The notes under the pieces were generated by a model that ran no database searches, was not told where the DNA came from, and saw nothing but the letters and a program-made list of their open reading frames with translations. The translations under genes were made by a program, and so were the position numbers. Positions 1 to 11,639 of a DNA stretch of 64,000 nucleotides are shown one piece after another; position 1 is the stretch's first letter, and every line of letters starts with the position of its first letter. Origin of the DNA: Gigaspora rosea (lineage: Eukaryota; Glomeromycota; Glomeromycetes; Diversisporales; Gigasporaceae); assembly GCA_003550325.1 (NCBI GenBank), contig QKWP01000443.1:129763-193762 (forward strand), read 5' to 3'.

Positions 1-949
1 ACTTCTAAACTTCGAAGCACAGTAGTCGCTTCCTTAAAAGTAATAAAGAAGTTCTTTTGAAAGTTTCATTAAAATGAAAACCCAAAATAGTTATTATGAG
101 TTCTATAATGATCCATAAAATTATGGATTTTCTTTCATTCGAGTTAACATGCAGCCAATCGAAAAGATACTAAGCAGTGATGCAGATACTGACCAAGCAC
201 GTGAATGATAGCTGAGTATCAATTTTACGAATTCAATGATCAGTATGATAGGTTTTACTACTTATAACCACTACTTTAATTAATAAAAAAACAGTTTTTT
301 TATTGATTAAAGTAGTGACTATAATTCATAAGCACTGTCATGATATTCTATAAAATGAAGAATAAATAATTTTAATTATTGTGATTAAATGGTAATAACT
401 ACACACACCAAGATGTATTAAAGAGGTGCGAAAACAATTTCGATGGTATTAATTTCTTTTTTTTTATTTAAGGATCACAAAAGATAAATATAGTATTTTT
501 TTGTTATTTTTATATATTATAAAATTCTAATAGTTTTCTCTACTATTTTCCCACCGCTCTAAAATTCCGAAATTTCAATAGGTGTGTTTTTCTTTATTTC
601 CCCTTTCTGAATCTTGTCTCCTTATTAATATTTCTTTTTTTCTCAACTCGTTACTTCAACTAGGAATAGTAAAAAAATATTTAAACAGTTTTTTTAAATA
701 TTTTTTTATTGGTTTAACCCTTTTTTTAAAACATCAAAGTCTGAGATAAAATTTTGCTAAAACTGCAAATATTGCTTCTGATTAATTAAATTTAATTTTT
801 ACTGAAAATATTTTTTTCAATAAACATTGATATGTAATTTCGAATTTATCAGATATTGCGTAAAAAAAAATAAAAAAACCAATATATGTATTTGTTAGTT
901 TTAATTTTTATCTTTTTTTTTTTTTTTTTTCTTAGACAATCGTGCTCTA
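1..949. other. AT-rich region, no gene seen
   Basis: No supported coding sequence here. The only structure I see is a hairpin at 262-324 whose arms begin with CACTACTTTAATTAAT and close around a short A/T run. Its flanks show no clear target duplication. Poly-T runs occur near 910-930. Confidence 0.6.
262..324. repeat. 63-bp hairpin
   Basis: The left arm (ttataaccactacttt...) pairs with the right arm (...aaagtagtgactataa) around a loop of A and T runs. The stem has only a few mismatches. It could be a very short foldback element or a cruciform-forming site. Confidence 0.6.
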
Positions 950-1965
950 TTTATTAGATACTATTTGAAGTCCAAAAATACAACAAAAGAAATATCTGTT
1001 TACTAATAGGCCGCAACCCAGCTGCCACAAATGGTGCCCAAGTAGGATTGTCGCACTGGTGTTTGTCAAACGAAAGCGACCATGATCTTTGGCCATGAGT
1101 ACATCTTCCGAATATAACGCGGTACCCAGTTACCTCTTCATAATCCACTCCTTCCAAAAAAACTTTATCCCTGAGCTTCTCATAAAGACAAAGAAAAAGG
1201 AAAGGGGAAATCTTAAAACAGGGGAATGAACTACTAAACGAAACCCAACAAAAAAGACCAAAAAGAAAATTCTAAAAAAGTAAAACACACAAAAAAGAAA
1301 AGAAAAGAGAAAAAGTCATGAAAGAAATAGAAAACGAAGGTGCTAATACGTCTAAACACTAAACGATAAAAATTGTATAACACTACATAAGCATCTACTT
1401 ATGAATGTATTATACGTACAAGATGAGAAAAGAAAAGAAAATTCTAGAATTTAATTAAAACCCGAAAGGCCAACAACTTTGCGTCACCATCTCGTCACGT
1501 GTCATTCCTGTTTACCACCTTGCATACCTTCTTCCCGATTAGGATAGGAACAACAGTGCCAATCTTTTGGAGGGGGTACGCCGACTTTCCCACTTTTTGC
1601 CAAAAATTCTAGTAAAAAAAGCTCAGCGAGAATATGGTAGCGGGGGTTCGTAAATTTACTCTTGGACTTGCGACAAAAAACCTTTAAAGATAGTATTAAA
1701 AAACTCATTTCCTTTTAGTTCACCGCCTAGCCAACCAAGGTATCTTCGTCGACAGAAGGGAGTTGCTTCTACCAGAATTTCTTGTACCAAGGGCGCCCAC
1801 TGCCAGTTATCTTGTACAACCGACGCTTCTGGCTTGCTTGCCGAATATACAAAGGAGTCCCACTTAATAGTGTTAACCTTTATATGAACCGATGTATGAA
1901 GTTGCTTCGTCTGTCACTAAAAGAAATTTTTTGTTTTATTTTGGCACAGAAATTTTGGCGCAAGT
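950..1965 (-). pseudogene. unidentified GC-richer coding relic, minus strand
   Basis: Three minus-strand segments read like real protein rather than AT-rich noise. The upstream segment, about 1890-1665, contains VQDNWQWAPLVQEILVEA and RRRYLGWLGGELKG. It shifts frame into a segment at 1708-1502 with KVGVPPPKDWHCCSYP. A downstream segment near 1195-954 contains EEVTGYRVIFGRCTHGQRSW and is open upstream of 1157. A- and T-rich spacers (about 1200-1480) between them could be introns. The base composition is much less AT-rich than the surroundings. I do not recognise the family. It could be a decayed host gene, a captured gene or an ORF of an unknown element. The frame change near 1680 suggests decay or an unrecognised intron. 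Confidence 0.45.
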
Positions 1966-3145
1966 GATCGTCGGGAAGAGTGATTATATTGTTTTAATTT
2001 TTATCAAACTATTGTTAGCTATTATTTTTAAATATGAAATTTACTTGTCGGCCAGTACAACCTTTCATTCTATATTAATTTTACATTAGTTGGTATTTTA
2101 TATTTCTTGGAAGCTTTTACTTTAAATTTTAATGAATAATCTTTTACTTGGTCAACTAAGTCAACACAGTCTTCATCGCAATAATTACATTTTTGGCGAC
2201 TATTGTTCAATCATGTTTACAGGTCCTGTAACTTTTGTAATTTTCTTTTGACAAGAATCTTCCACAAACATATTTTTATTTTTTTGAATCATAATATTAT
2301 ACATTTGAATCATAATTACATTATAATACATTAAACTATTTTTAAATCAAATATATATAATTTTTAAAATCGTGTTTTAAAACATTTGCCATCCCTACAT
2401 CAACTCCCGATTGTATAGGAATGTTGTCAATTGTATTATACAAGTCATGATCTCTGAATCACAATTTCTTTTCACAATTAATTTTACCCAAATATACAAT
2501 TTATATAATATGTAAGTAAGTAGTGTAAGTTTAAAGATCATTACACTGGATTTGCTTCAAAATCAAGTAAATATGATCTAAAGCTTAATAATATTATTTT
2601 AAATTTATAGAAGTAAAGGATTTATTTAATCATTGTAAATAATGAATCTTATTAACCAAAGTTGAATATTTTAAAAATATCTAAATTCAAATGCAATATT
2701 TAAATCTATTTACATTTAAGTTCGATTTTTAAATATAAAACATAATTTGAATTCAATATCTAGTTTGGAATATATAATTTACTATTTCTTTTTAAGCATG
2801 ACAGAACTTCTTTTTAATTGGCTATCATGTCAGATGATCTTTATCAAATATGATTGGTTGATTAAATATTGATAAATTAGTAGTTTGATGCTTTTTGATA
2901 TATTGAAATATGAAAATTTTTTGGTATTCAATCTATGTTATTAAAAAGCATATTTAATAGCTCTTATCGTTATGGTTAAAAATTATGATATGTAATATGA
3001 CATAGTGATTATTAAAAAACATTAATACAGCAATTATTTAATGTGATAATATTTATTAATATTAATAATGTATTTTACTCTTTTTCAATATGAATGCAAT
3101 TTTTCCAACATGAATACAAATATTATCTATTCTATAGATTCTATT
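1966..3145. other. AT-rich intergenic DNA
   Basis: I see no convincing gene, hairpin or terminal repeat in this stretch, only short A/T-rich words. Confidence 0.5.
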
Positions 3146-3702
3146 GTTACAGTTAGGGTGCAGGACGGGCCGGGCTTAGCCCGGAAACTTGTAGGCTGGG
3201 CCAGGCATTGGTTCAATTTGGGCCTTAATTTTTGAGCCTGTTATTATTCGGGCTATATACAGATCGGCCTGTTAAATATCGGCTGGGTTCAAGCTTTATA
3301 AAAAAGCCCAATTAGGCCCGATAATACCCGGTAAACTTATAGTCAAAATCATAACCTAACTTTATAGTATTATAAGAGCATATATCAATAAGTAGCTGCG
3401 CAATGCAGTTGCGCGAAACCAGAACGGGGAAGTAGAAACTAGATTAATTATTGATCCAAGATTTATAACTAAGTGCAATGTATATCCGTTTAGTGTTAAT
3501 TTATACTATTAAAGAGTTTCAAAATTAAAGATTGTAAATCTTAATTAAGATTCAAATACACTATTTATATGATTTCTTATTATAAATTGTAATCGATACT
3601 GCTTTTTTATTATAATATGTCTAAAATATCACATCAACTAAGAGACTTATGAATGAATACTCAACATGCACAAATAAGGCTATTACTAGAGTTCTGGATA
3701 AA

Positions 3703-3772
3703 GCCCTAACCCTAACATCCTAAACCCCTAAACCCCCAACACCTAAACCCCTAAACCCCTAAACCCCTAAAT
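3703..3772. repeat. internal CCCTAA/CCCCTAAA telomere-like tract
   Basis: Short runs of ccctaa and cccctaaa sit in the left arm of the foldback hAT element; a smaller ttagggttaggg patch sits near 5143. The corresponding stretch of the right arm lacks the tract. It is an internal repeat, not a chromosome end. Confidence 0.7.
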
Positions 3773-3924
3773 TGACGAATTATTAAAGTAATAAAGTATA
3801 GAACTGGATCGATATTTTACTATACGTGAAAGAATAATTAAATTGAATGATTTTTTTCAAGTAAGTTATATAAAAAAAATCCAAGCGAAAGTTATATAAA
3901 AATAATTTAAGCAAAGTTCAGTAA

Positions 3925-4067
3925 GGGTGGTGACATATTTTAGGGGGGTCTCTGAAATCTTACGTTAAATATAGAAGTTCATAATAGCCAATCAAATTTC
4001 TCTTATGTAGGGGGGAGGGGGGTAGGAGGTATAGTAAAATTATATTACGTAATATATGTCACCACCC
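3925..4067. mobile_element. 143-bp PIF/Harbinger-type MITE
   Basis: Its inverted ends are GGGTGGTGACATAT and ATATATGTCACCACCC, flanked by TAA at 3922-3924 and 4068-4070. A 3-bp TAA/TTA duplication is the PIF/Harbinger signature. The opposite arm of the host foldback element lacks the insertion at the matching place. The interior has short G runs and no ORF. Confidence 0.8.
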
Positions 4068-4079
4068 TAAGTAATATAA

Positions 4080-4460
4080 AAAATAATTTAAGCAAAGGTT
4101 TAGTAAGTTGTATAAAAAGATATTTTAAGTGAATATTTAATAAGTAATTTGATTTGAGCAAAGGTTTAGTAAATAAATTGAGCAAAGGTTTAATAAATAA
4201 TTTGAGCGAAGGTTTAGTAAGTTATATAAACAAATACCTTAAGTAAAGGTTCAGTAAGTAATTTGAGTGAAGTTTAGTAAGTAATTTGAGCAAAGGTTCA
4301 ATAAATAATTTGGACGAAGATTGTTCAAATTATTTATTGAACCTTTGCTCAAATTACTTACTAAATTTCACTCAAATTACTTACTGAACCTTTATTTAAA
4401 GTATTTTTTTATATAACTTACTAAACCTTCGCTCAAATTATTTACTAAACCTCTCTCAAG
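4080..4460. repeat. inverted arrays of a ~25-bp unit at the hAT centre
   Basis: Around the symmetry axis the unit aatttgagcaaaggtttagt recurs many times in one orientation up to about 4318. It then recurs in the other orientation (actaaacctttgctcaaatt). The element centre is therefore a short satellite folded on itself. Confidence 0.75.
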
Positions 4461-4840
4461 TTACTTATTAAATCTTTGCTCAATTTATTTACTAAACCTT
4501 TGCTCAAATCAAATTACTTATTAAATATTCACTTAAAATATCTTTTTATACAACTTACTAAACCTTCGCTTAAATTATTTATTGAACTTTTGCTTAAATT
4601 ATTTTTATATAACTTTTGCTTGGATTTTTTTTATATAACTTACTTGAAAAATATCGTTAGATTTAAATATACTTTCACGTATAGTAAAATATCGATCCAG
4701 TTCTATACTTGTATTACTTCAAATAGTTCATCAATTTCTTTATCCAGAATTCTAATAATAGCCTTATTTGTGCAAGTTGAGTATTCGTTCATAAGTCTCT
4801 TAGTCGATATGAAATTTTAGACATATTATGATAAAATTAA

Positions 4841-5361
4841 TGTGACGGCTGATGCTGATTTTGGCTGATGCTGAATATCACATGACATTTTGGTCCGGAA
4901 ATTGCAGATCGGAAAATTTCAAAACAAACATCATTTGTTAAAAATCAAAGTTTTGCATAAGAAACTGCATTTCGTGCACTAACAAAAATTTTTCACAAAC
5001 AAGTTTACTATATAACCTTCTAACCTTCTAAATTCTAGACACTAACCCTAACATAAACAAAAACTTAAAGAATTTATTCATTGGTCACGTGGTTTTTGAT
5101 GATAATACTGAGGTAGTCATTGAACTTATTTTCGTTTAAGTTAGGGTTAGGGTTAGTTTAAATGTTAGTAGGTGTATTAGCAAAATTGTTCAAGAAAAGC
5201 TTTTTGTTAGAACACTAATAGTTGTTTCTTATGCAGATTTTTGAGTTATAACCGATTTATGGCAGCACAAATGTTTGTTTTGAAATTTTCCGATCTGCAA
5301 TTTCCGGACCAAAATGTCACATGATATTCAACATCAGCCAAAATCAGCATCAGCTATCACA
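4841..5361. mobile_element. 521-bp nested foldback element
   Basis: The ends TGTGACGGCTGATGCTGATT and the inverted AATCAGCATCAGCTATCACA are mirrored. The arms continue inward through a shared block including TTTTGGTCCGGAAATTGCAG. It interrupts the right arm of the 2.6-kb hAT element, since the left arm has no equivalent. I could not fix a target duplication. Confidence 0.7.
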
Positions 5362-5862
5362 ATTTATAATAAGGAAGATCATATTAAGATTTACAATCTT
5401 TAATTTCAAAACCCTTTAATAGTATAAATTAATACTAAACGCATATAAATTGCACTTAGTTATAAATCTTGGATCAATAATTAATCTAATTTCTACTTTC
5501 TCGTTCCTGGTTTCACACAACTGCATTGCGCAGCTACTTATTCTAGGAATTATGTAAGTAAAAAATTTTAGTAATGCATATAAATCTGCAGGCCGGGCTG
5601 GGTTGGGTATAGTTTTAAATAGGGCCCGACCTGGTTTATTTCACAGGCTTTTATTTTCACGGGCCGGGCTCGGGCTTACAAATAATTTTCGGGCTGAGTT
5701 TCAGGTCAAAGCAGGCCTGGCCCGGCCAGCCCATCCCGCACCCTAGTTACAGTTAATATAACCTGCACCTATTTTTTACATTATATAGTACGTATTTTCA
5801 TACATTCATATCCACAAATTATAATTAACAAAACCAATGCTTCTGATTGTATGCAACTCTTA

Positions 5863-6426
5863 GAGAACTAACAGAAATCAGGTGATTTTTTGGTGAGTGG
5901 GTGGGTTAGCCAATGTATCAGGTGTAATTCTGACCGGAATTATCAAATTCTGGCCAAAATTATAAAAAATTTTTTAATAAATTTATATATAAATTTAATA
6001 TTAATTAACTTTTGATCTATTGGACCAATTTAGATGATTTAACTACCAAAATGATCCTCTCAAAGAGAGAATTCTAACAAATCTAAAATCATTAAATTCT
6101 AATTACTAGATCATAATATCAATATAGATTTGTATTACTATAAATATTATAATATTTTAATATACTATAAATCTAGATTGATCTTATGATCTAATAATTG
6201 GGTTTTAATAGTTTTGGACTTGTTAGAATCCTCTCTTTGAGAGAATAATTTTGGTAGTTAAATCATTTAAAATGGTTTGATAGATTAAAAGTTACATAAT
6301 ATTGAAGTTTTTTATTAATTAAAATATAAATTTTTTGCGCAATTTGATTGGCTAATAAGGTGTCAGGTGTGGGTAGGTGGGGGTAGCCCTTAAGAGATAG
6401 AAATCACTGAATTTATGACAGCTCCC
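5863..6426. mobile_element. 564-bp PIF/Harbinger-like foldback element
   Basis: Degenerate inverted ends (GAGAACTAACAGAAATCAGG and the reverse of AATCACTGAATTTATGACAG...CTCCC) are flanked by TTA at 5860-5862 and 6427-6429. The sub-terminal AATCAGGTGAT motif is shared with the MITEs at 20181 and 46716. The interior (about 5970-6300) is a palindrome with the CTCTC-AAA-GAGAG hairpin unit seen again near 37.1 and 60 kb. Confidence 0.65.
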
Positions 6427-6941
6427 TTATAACTATTATGAACAATCTAAACATTTATAAATAAGAGTTTTATAATATAGATAATAAAAAAAAATTTAAA
6501 AATGCAAATATTGTATTAGCTGTTTAATATCATATAATTGTATATTCACCCATAGTATACATTTATACATTCACACTCGTGTCTTATAAAAGTCATACAG
6601 ACTGTTGGATGCATTAGATTAGTTTTGACAAAACGCTACGTTACGGCCACAGAACATCTAAGCAAAGTTTCATAGAAATTGGACGATTTTTTAATGAGCT
6701 GTCATATTATATACCCCTATTCCTTAAGTTTTTATATGTAAAATCTTGTATAACCATAATGCATAAATCGAATTTCTGGCATGCATTCTTTTTAAAGTTA
6801 TTCTTCCTCTTTATATTATAGTTTTAGATTTACTAAAGCAATTATCCTATCAACTCGCATATTATCTTAAAATTTCCTTAACTTTTGTAATAAAAAAATT
6901 AGAATTTTGCCATATTTAATATTTAGACAATTTCTATTTGG

Positions 6942-7274
6942 ACACTAGATTTATAAACACTTGGTTATACAAACAAATATAAACACAAATCAAAATATTG
7001 AATTAAATGCGCTTTGTAGATTATATATAGATTATTTTTTGTACAGCAAAAATAAAGCAAAAAAAACAAAAAATTAATAATATCTTAAAATTTTGTTTAT
7101 AAAATCATTTTTGGGCTCTAATAAAAAAATTTTTTATAAAATTTGGTATAAAATATGCTTCTATCCTATCCCAGGCCTTAATCCGAACCCTAATATTAGT
7201 AAAAATTTTATTTATTTCTTTGTTTATTTGATTAATTTACATGTTACACAAACTTGTGTTTAAACACCTAGTGT
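6942..7274. mobile_element. 333-bp inverted-repeat element
   Basis: It begins ACACTAGATTTATAAACAC and ends with the near-inverse of that (...GTGTTTAAACACCTAGTGT). The interior resembles part of the insertion at 37851-38140 (a shared block around ctatccca and ccctaatatta). No convincing target duplication is visible. Confidence 0.55.
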
Positions 7275-7584
7275 AAAATTAGGTTTTTTTAATATTTAAT
7301 TTAATAAACTTTAAAGCATAATATAATAAAATAAAGCTTTTTAGAAACAAATGATAAACACTTGAAAACATTTTGCTTTTTATTATTTTGCAAAAATTAG
7401 CAAGTTTAAAGATAAAACAGAGTTATATAAAATGAACACATCTATGTTTAAAAGGTATTCAGAAAAGATTTCTGTATTTATTACTAATTACATTTAGTAT
7501 TGGTAAATAAATTTATGCTCTAGATGTACATATATATTAATTCATTTATTTTGAAATTTTCTATTATAATACTGTACATTATAA

Positions 7585-7870
7585 TAGCTCTATGCATTGA
7601 CAAAGTTATGCTAGAGTTATTATTACAGGGATCACCCCCTTGTGGCTTATGTGAATTAAGGCTTTTATGGAAAACAATAGAAATATATATGATTGTATGC
7701 ATTGTAGAAATGCATGTGAATTCATTGAAAACTTACATATAATTGAGGTAAGGAAAATATAAGTGATGTATACAGGTGTAATTGGAAAATCTAGTGCTTT
7801 TTTACTTCATTTGTTTGTTTTCTTGTTCTCTTTACCACCCAATTATGATCTGGTTTCTTTGTAACTTATC
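7585..7870. repeat. dispersed repeat shared with 48.65-48.76 and 49.74-49.92 kb
   Basis: The sequence around 7585-7870 matches, with scattered differences, 48655-48763 followed by 49742-49920. In the second locus the match is split by the hAT-like insertion at 48764-49741. This copy therefore shows the uninterrupted target (GATTGTAT). It lies directly upstream of the SAP-domain exon and may be the 5' part of a repeated gene. Confidence 0.65.
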
Positions 7871-7931
7871 ATATTTGTGCAAAAAAAAGAAAAAAGAAGA
7901 GAGTTATTGTTTATAATAAAGATTATTTCAG

Positions 7932-8094
7932 ATACAAGCCTTTCAAAAAATGATTTGGAAACAATCTGTCAGGGCCTTGGCATTCCTGTAAAAGGAACAA
8001 AGGATGACTTAATACAAAAAATAAGAGTTTTTTTAAATAAAGGAAACAGCAAAATACCTAAACAATCAAAAAATAGCATGTCAAAAATGTGTGC
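7932..8094 (+). pseudogene. SAP-domain protein fragment
   Basis: The reading frame encodes LSKNDLETICQGLGIPVKG followed by TKDDLIQKIRVFL. This matches the SAP motif pattern: two amphipathic helices separated by GLPVKGTKxxLI. SAP motifs bind AT-rich DNA or RNA in chromatin and RNA-processing proteins. The frame is preceded by a pyrimidine-rich stretch ending in cag at 7929-7931, a plausible 3' splice site, so this may be an internal exon. A Lys/Ser-rich tail follows, and coding ends where a dispersed repeat begins near 8098. No other domain is visible, so I treat it as a fragment. It could belong to a host gene or to a transposon that borrowed a SAP domain. Confidence 0.55.
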
Positions 8095-8097
8095 TAG

Positions 8098-8290
8098 GTT
8101 TGTGGTACAGATCAATTTTCAGTCACATATCACGTGATAATTAGTACTCTAATTAACCAATCCGTATATACTGTATTAATAAATTGAATATACATAATGT
8201 CATGTATGAAGTATCTCTTAAATACTTTTTATATATGATATACGAAGGATGTGTATGTACTATACATAAGTTATTCAATAGCTATCTCTT
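8098..8290. repeat. dispersed repeat beginning GTTTGTGGTACAGAT
   Basis: The stretch matches the reverse complement of about 32200-32376. Shared blocks include TTTCAGTC, the caca/tatcac region and AATTAACCAATCCGTAT. Both copies begin abruptly next to relic coding sequence at GTTTGTRGYACAG, which looks like an element terminus. I could not find the other end. Confidence 0.55.
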
Positions 8291-8870
8291 AAGGGTAGGG
8301 TTTACAAATTTCTAATTTTATATAAAATTGATTGTAGATCAACTTTGTATAACCACTTTATATGATATCATATGATTTACATGTAAACATCATATGATCT
8401 GACCAATCAATTCTTTGTACAACCTACAAAAATCATATAACATCCTACAAAAATTTAATTATATGTAAAGTTGATTTTTTTTAAAACAATGGATATTGCG
8501 CAACTTCATTATTATAAACAAACTAATTAAAACTACCTATGATATAAATTTTATACAAATTGGTCAAGATCTTAAAAAAATTTATCAGAAGCATTTTTTT
8601 ATTTACTATATAAAATTCTAATATACCATGTAGATTATATGAAAAATGATCTATGTTCATCCTACCCTTAAATTAGTGCTATTTATTGCATTAAAAAATT
8701 TTTTTTTGCTTGCAATTCCACTTTTTTTTTATAAAAAAACTTTAATAGGATTGATTAATTATGTAATAATGATTTTATTTATTTTTTTTTTAAAGTCCGA
8801 TTTCATTTTTTTATATATAATTGTAATCATTTGTTTTTTTTATTTTAATTTCTTTTATTCAATAAATAAT
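8291..8870. other. AT-rich DNA, no gene seen
   Basis: Contains a partial inverted repeat near 8330-8450 (atgatatcatatgatttacatgtaaacatcatat region) and T-rich runs around 8700-8860. An open frame here encodes only low-complexity Phe/Ile/Leu and is not credible. Confidence 0.45.
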
Positions 8871-9289
8871 ATGGATAATTTGAAGTATAAGGAATGCAAA
8901 GATTACTTTAATATTGTTAACATTCTCAGAATCAATCAAAACTTGAAAACAATAAAAGTATCATAATTCTTAAAAGTAAAAATGATAATGGCTTGGACGA
9001 TATAAATATTTTTAAAGTTAAAACTAGCTTGCAAAATGAAAATATTATTAATAGAGACCTTGAATCAAGTACTTATGAACTGAATACTGCTATAAATAAT
9101 AGTCTAAATAATGAGGATTCAAAAATAATTTGAACAGTAACCTGGTTAAAATGAATAGTGTCCTAAAAAATAATGACCTGAATAATGAACCAAATAACAA
9201 CTTGAATAACGAATGCTTAAAAATCGATCTGAAGGATAACATGAATAGCATCCTAAATGATGATATAAGTAGTGATCTGAAATACCATT
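8871..9289 (+). pseudogene. 5' part of an Asn-rich protein relic
   Basis: Frames here encode repeated Asn/Asp/Leu stretches (for example NEDSK, LKNNDLNNEPNNNLNNE and LNDDISSDLK), broken by frameshifts and a stop near 9134. The same style of Asn-rich repeat (NSNLNDNMSSNLNDNM) resumes at 16922. There it runs into a MULE transposase relic. I infer that the two pieces were one gene, later split by the DNA between about 9290 and 16915. The start near 8871 (MDNLKYKECKDYFN) is a guess. Confidence 0.5.
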
Positions 9290-9954
9290 AGCAAAAAAAA
9301 AATGCATATTTCCATAAGTTTTTATGCAAGAGTAAATTTATGAAAAACTTATGATTAGTTCGGAGTATTACATAGAGGTAATAATTACGAAAGTTTACGC
9401 TATAGTAACATTGGAGTATTACAAAGGTATAATAATTACAAACTTTTATGGCATAATAAATTCGAAATATAGCAAAAATATTATAAACAACGAATATTGA
9501 AAACTTGCGAAAACTGGTAAAAACTAGTGTAAATCAATGATATATTATGATATTATGATCAATGAATAATTATAGTCTGGTGCAGAAAGATTTGTATCTC
9601 AAGCACTAAAATTAATTTTGTCCATATAGAAAAGTTCTTCAATTTTAACAATTTATTTATAATTTTTTATGCCAAATAAAGTAGGTTCTGGGCTATCTTT
9701 TGATATATTTTTTGTTGTTATTTTATAAATAATTTGTTGAGCAATAAATTTTTGAAAAAATTCCATTAAATTAAAAAAAAATAGATTTTAAAAAATTTCA
9801 GATTTTAGGCATTTTCGCAAGCTATATGCAGTATAACGTTGTACTATACATGTGCATAGCCCTGCATATGCTGAATATATGGTTAAAATTTTAGTTTAAT
9901 TGAATCAGTAGTTGTTAAGAAATAAATTTTTAAAGTTTAATGATTAATTTACTA

Positions 9955-9998
9955 TACAGTACAAAAGTTGTACAAAATTACATACAACTTTTGTACTN
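9955..9998. repeat. hairpin next to the only ambiguous base
   Basis: AGTACAAAAGTTGTA is followed by a 10-base loop and then TACAACTTTTGTACT, a perfect stem. The window's single N (position 9998) comes directly after it. That suggests the hairpin and following repeats made the base uncertain. Confidence 0.75.
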
Positions 9999-10294
9999 CT
10001 TTTTGCAAATTTTTTAAACATTTACAGATTTTTGCATGTTCTTGCATTTTTTCACATATTTTCACAAGATCTCACAATTTAATATAAAATTTTATATTTT
10101 TTTATTTATTATTATTATATATTATATTTTAATTTAATATATATTTTAATCAATATTATATATTTTATTATATTATTATACATTTTTTATGAAAAAATGA
10201 AAAAAATGACAAAAAATAAAAACAAAAAAACCTAAAATCGAAAAAATAATGCAAAAAAACAACCCCAAAAAAATAGTATTATTTTGAACCCTTT

Positions 10295-10640
10295 CATACT
10301 TTGTCATATAATGCTAGCTCTAAACACTTATTTTTCTTACCCTGCAATAAGCTATTATTTTTATTTCTTTGTTATAACTATAATATTTGCTTATATTTAC
10401 TAATATTTGCTCATATTCGCTACTTCCTAAAATAAAAAAAAATAAAAAAAAATAAAACCAAAAAAACGAAAATAAAAAAATAGTAATATTTTAAACTACT
10501 TTCACATTTTGTTGCATAATACTAGCTCTATACACTTAATTTTCTTACCCTGTAGTTAGCTATTATTTCTCTTCTTCTTTGTTTAACTATTTTATTTGCT
10601 TATATTCATTCATATTTACAACTTCTTAAAAAGTGCTAGT
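10295..10640. repeat. two tandem copies of a ~205-bp unit
   Basis: Blocks at about 10300-10440 and 10500-10640 share, in order, CTTTCAYA, TAATNCTAGCTCTA, CACTTA, TTTTCTTACCCTG, TAGCTATTATTT and TTTGCTTATATT. Each is followed by A-rich DNA (ataaaaccaaaaaaac words). Noncoding. Confidence 0.65.
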
Positions 10641-11469
10641 AAAAAAAACAAACAAAAACAAAATGAAAATAATAATAAAAAAACAAAACCAAAAAAATTA
10701 TACTATTATATTTGCTTATATTCACTCATATTCACTTATATTCGATTATATTTGCACATATTCGTGACTTCTTGCAAAGTGTTTGAAAGAAGTAAGAGAT
10801 AAAGAAAATAAAATAAAATTAAAAAAAATAAGTAAAAAAAGAAAACAAACAAAAACAAAAATGTAAGCAAACTAAGTAAAAAAATAAACGAAGCTTCAAA
10901 TCTCTATTTCCTTGAAGTAAGAGTTCATAATCTTGCATTCAGAAATCATCGAAAGTTTTCACAAAGTGCTAAAATAAAATAAATTAATAAAAATAAACCA
11001 AAAAAAACAAAAACAAAAAATATGAAATGAAAAATAAATGAAATAAAACCTTGCAACAACTTGCAAAAACTTGCATTTTTGAAATTTAGAAATTGCTGGA
11101 GTGTGTTCTTGCAAAGTGTTGAAGGCTGAGTTGGCTTGTGCAAAGTGCTAAAAAGTTGTTAGATTTCTTGCAAAGTGCCAGTAGTAAAGTATAGAAATAA
11201 AATAAAAAAATTTAAAATTAAAAAATAAAAAAAACAAACCGAAACTAACAAAAATAAACAAAACCAAAAAAAAACAAAAGAAAAACAAAGAAACAATGTA
11301 AAATTGATAGAAGATCTAAATTATAAACAAAAAAAATAAACAAAGATCTAATCTGATCTTGTAGTACAATTATCAAAAATCATCAAAACATTTCGAAAAT
11401 ATTAGTCAAACGCGTTTTTGATATGATTCAGGTTACAGATTATTTTAAAATATTTGAAAGTATTCAAAA

Positions 11470-11625
11470 TATTAAAAAAAAAAGAAAGAGAAAAAAAAGA
11501 GAGAGAAAAAAAAAAGAAAAAGAAAGGAAGGAGAGTAAAAGGAAGAGAGGGTAAAAGAGAGAGAGGGTAAAAGGGAGAGAGGGTAAAAGGGAAAGAGGGT
11601 AAAAGGGAGAGAGGGTAAAAATCAT
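11470..11625. repeat. ~155-bp polypurine tract with a 16-bp tandem unit
   Basis: The plus strand is almost purely A and G over this stretch, apart from scattered T. The last third is about five copies of gagggtaaaagggaga. Long mirror-like polypurine tracts can form triplex (H-DNA) structures. A Phe/Ser/Leu/Pro-rich minus-strand open frame here is only the antisense of the repeat. Confidence 0.75.
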
Positions 11626-11639
11626 TCAAAAATAGCTTT

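Larger units (their letters stand above)
3154..5745. mobile_element. non-autonomous foldback hAT element (2.6 kb)
   Basis: The element starts TAGGGTGCAGGACGGGC and ends with the inverted counterpart GCCCATCCCGCACCCTA. It is flanked by a perfect 8-bp duplication, GTTACAGT, at 3146-3153 and 5746-5753. Eight-base duplications and a YARNG-type terminus are characteristic of hAT transposons. There is no transposase: the body is two long inverted arms meeting near 4318, with GC-rich outer ends and AT-rich inner parts. The arms are unequal because separate small elements sit in each (3925-4067 in the left, 4841-5361 in the right). It must have been moved in trans. Confidence 0.85.

Noticed and set aside
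3703-3772. Telomere (CCCTAAA repeats)
   Set aside because: Short, imperfect and internal to a transposon; sequence continues normally on both sides.
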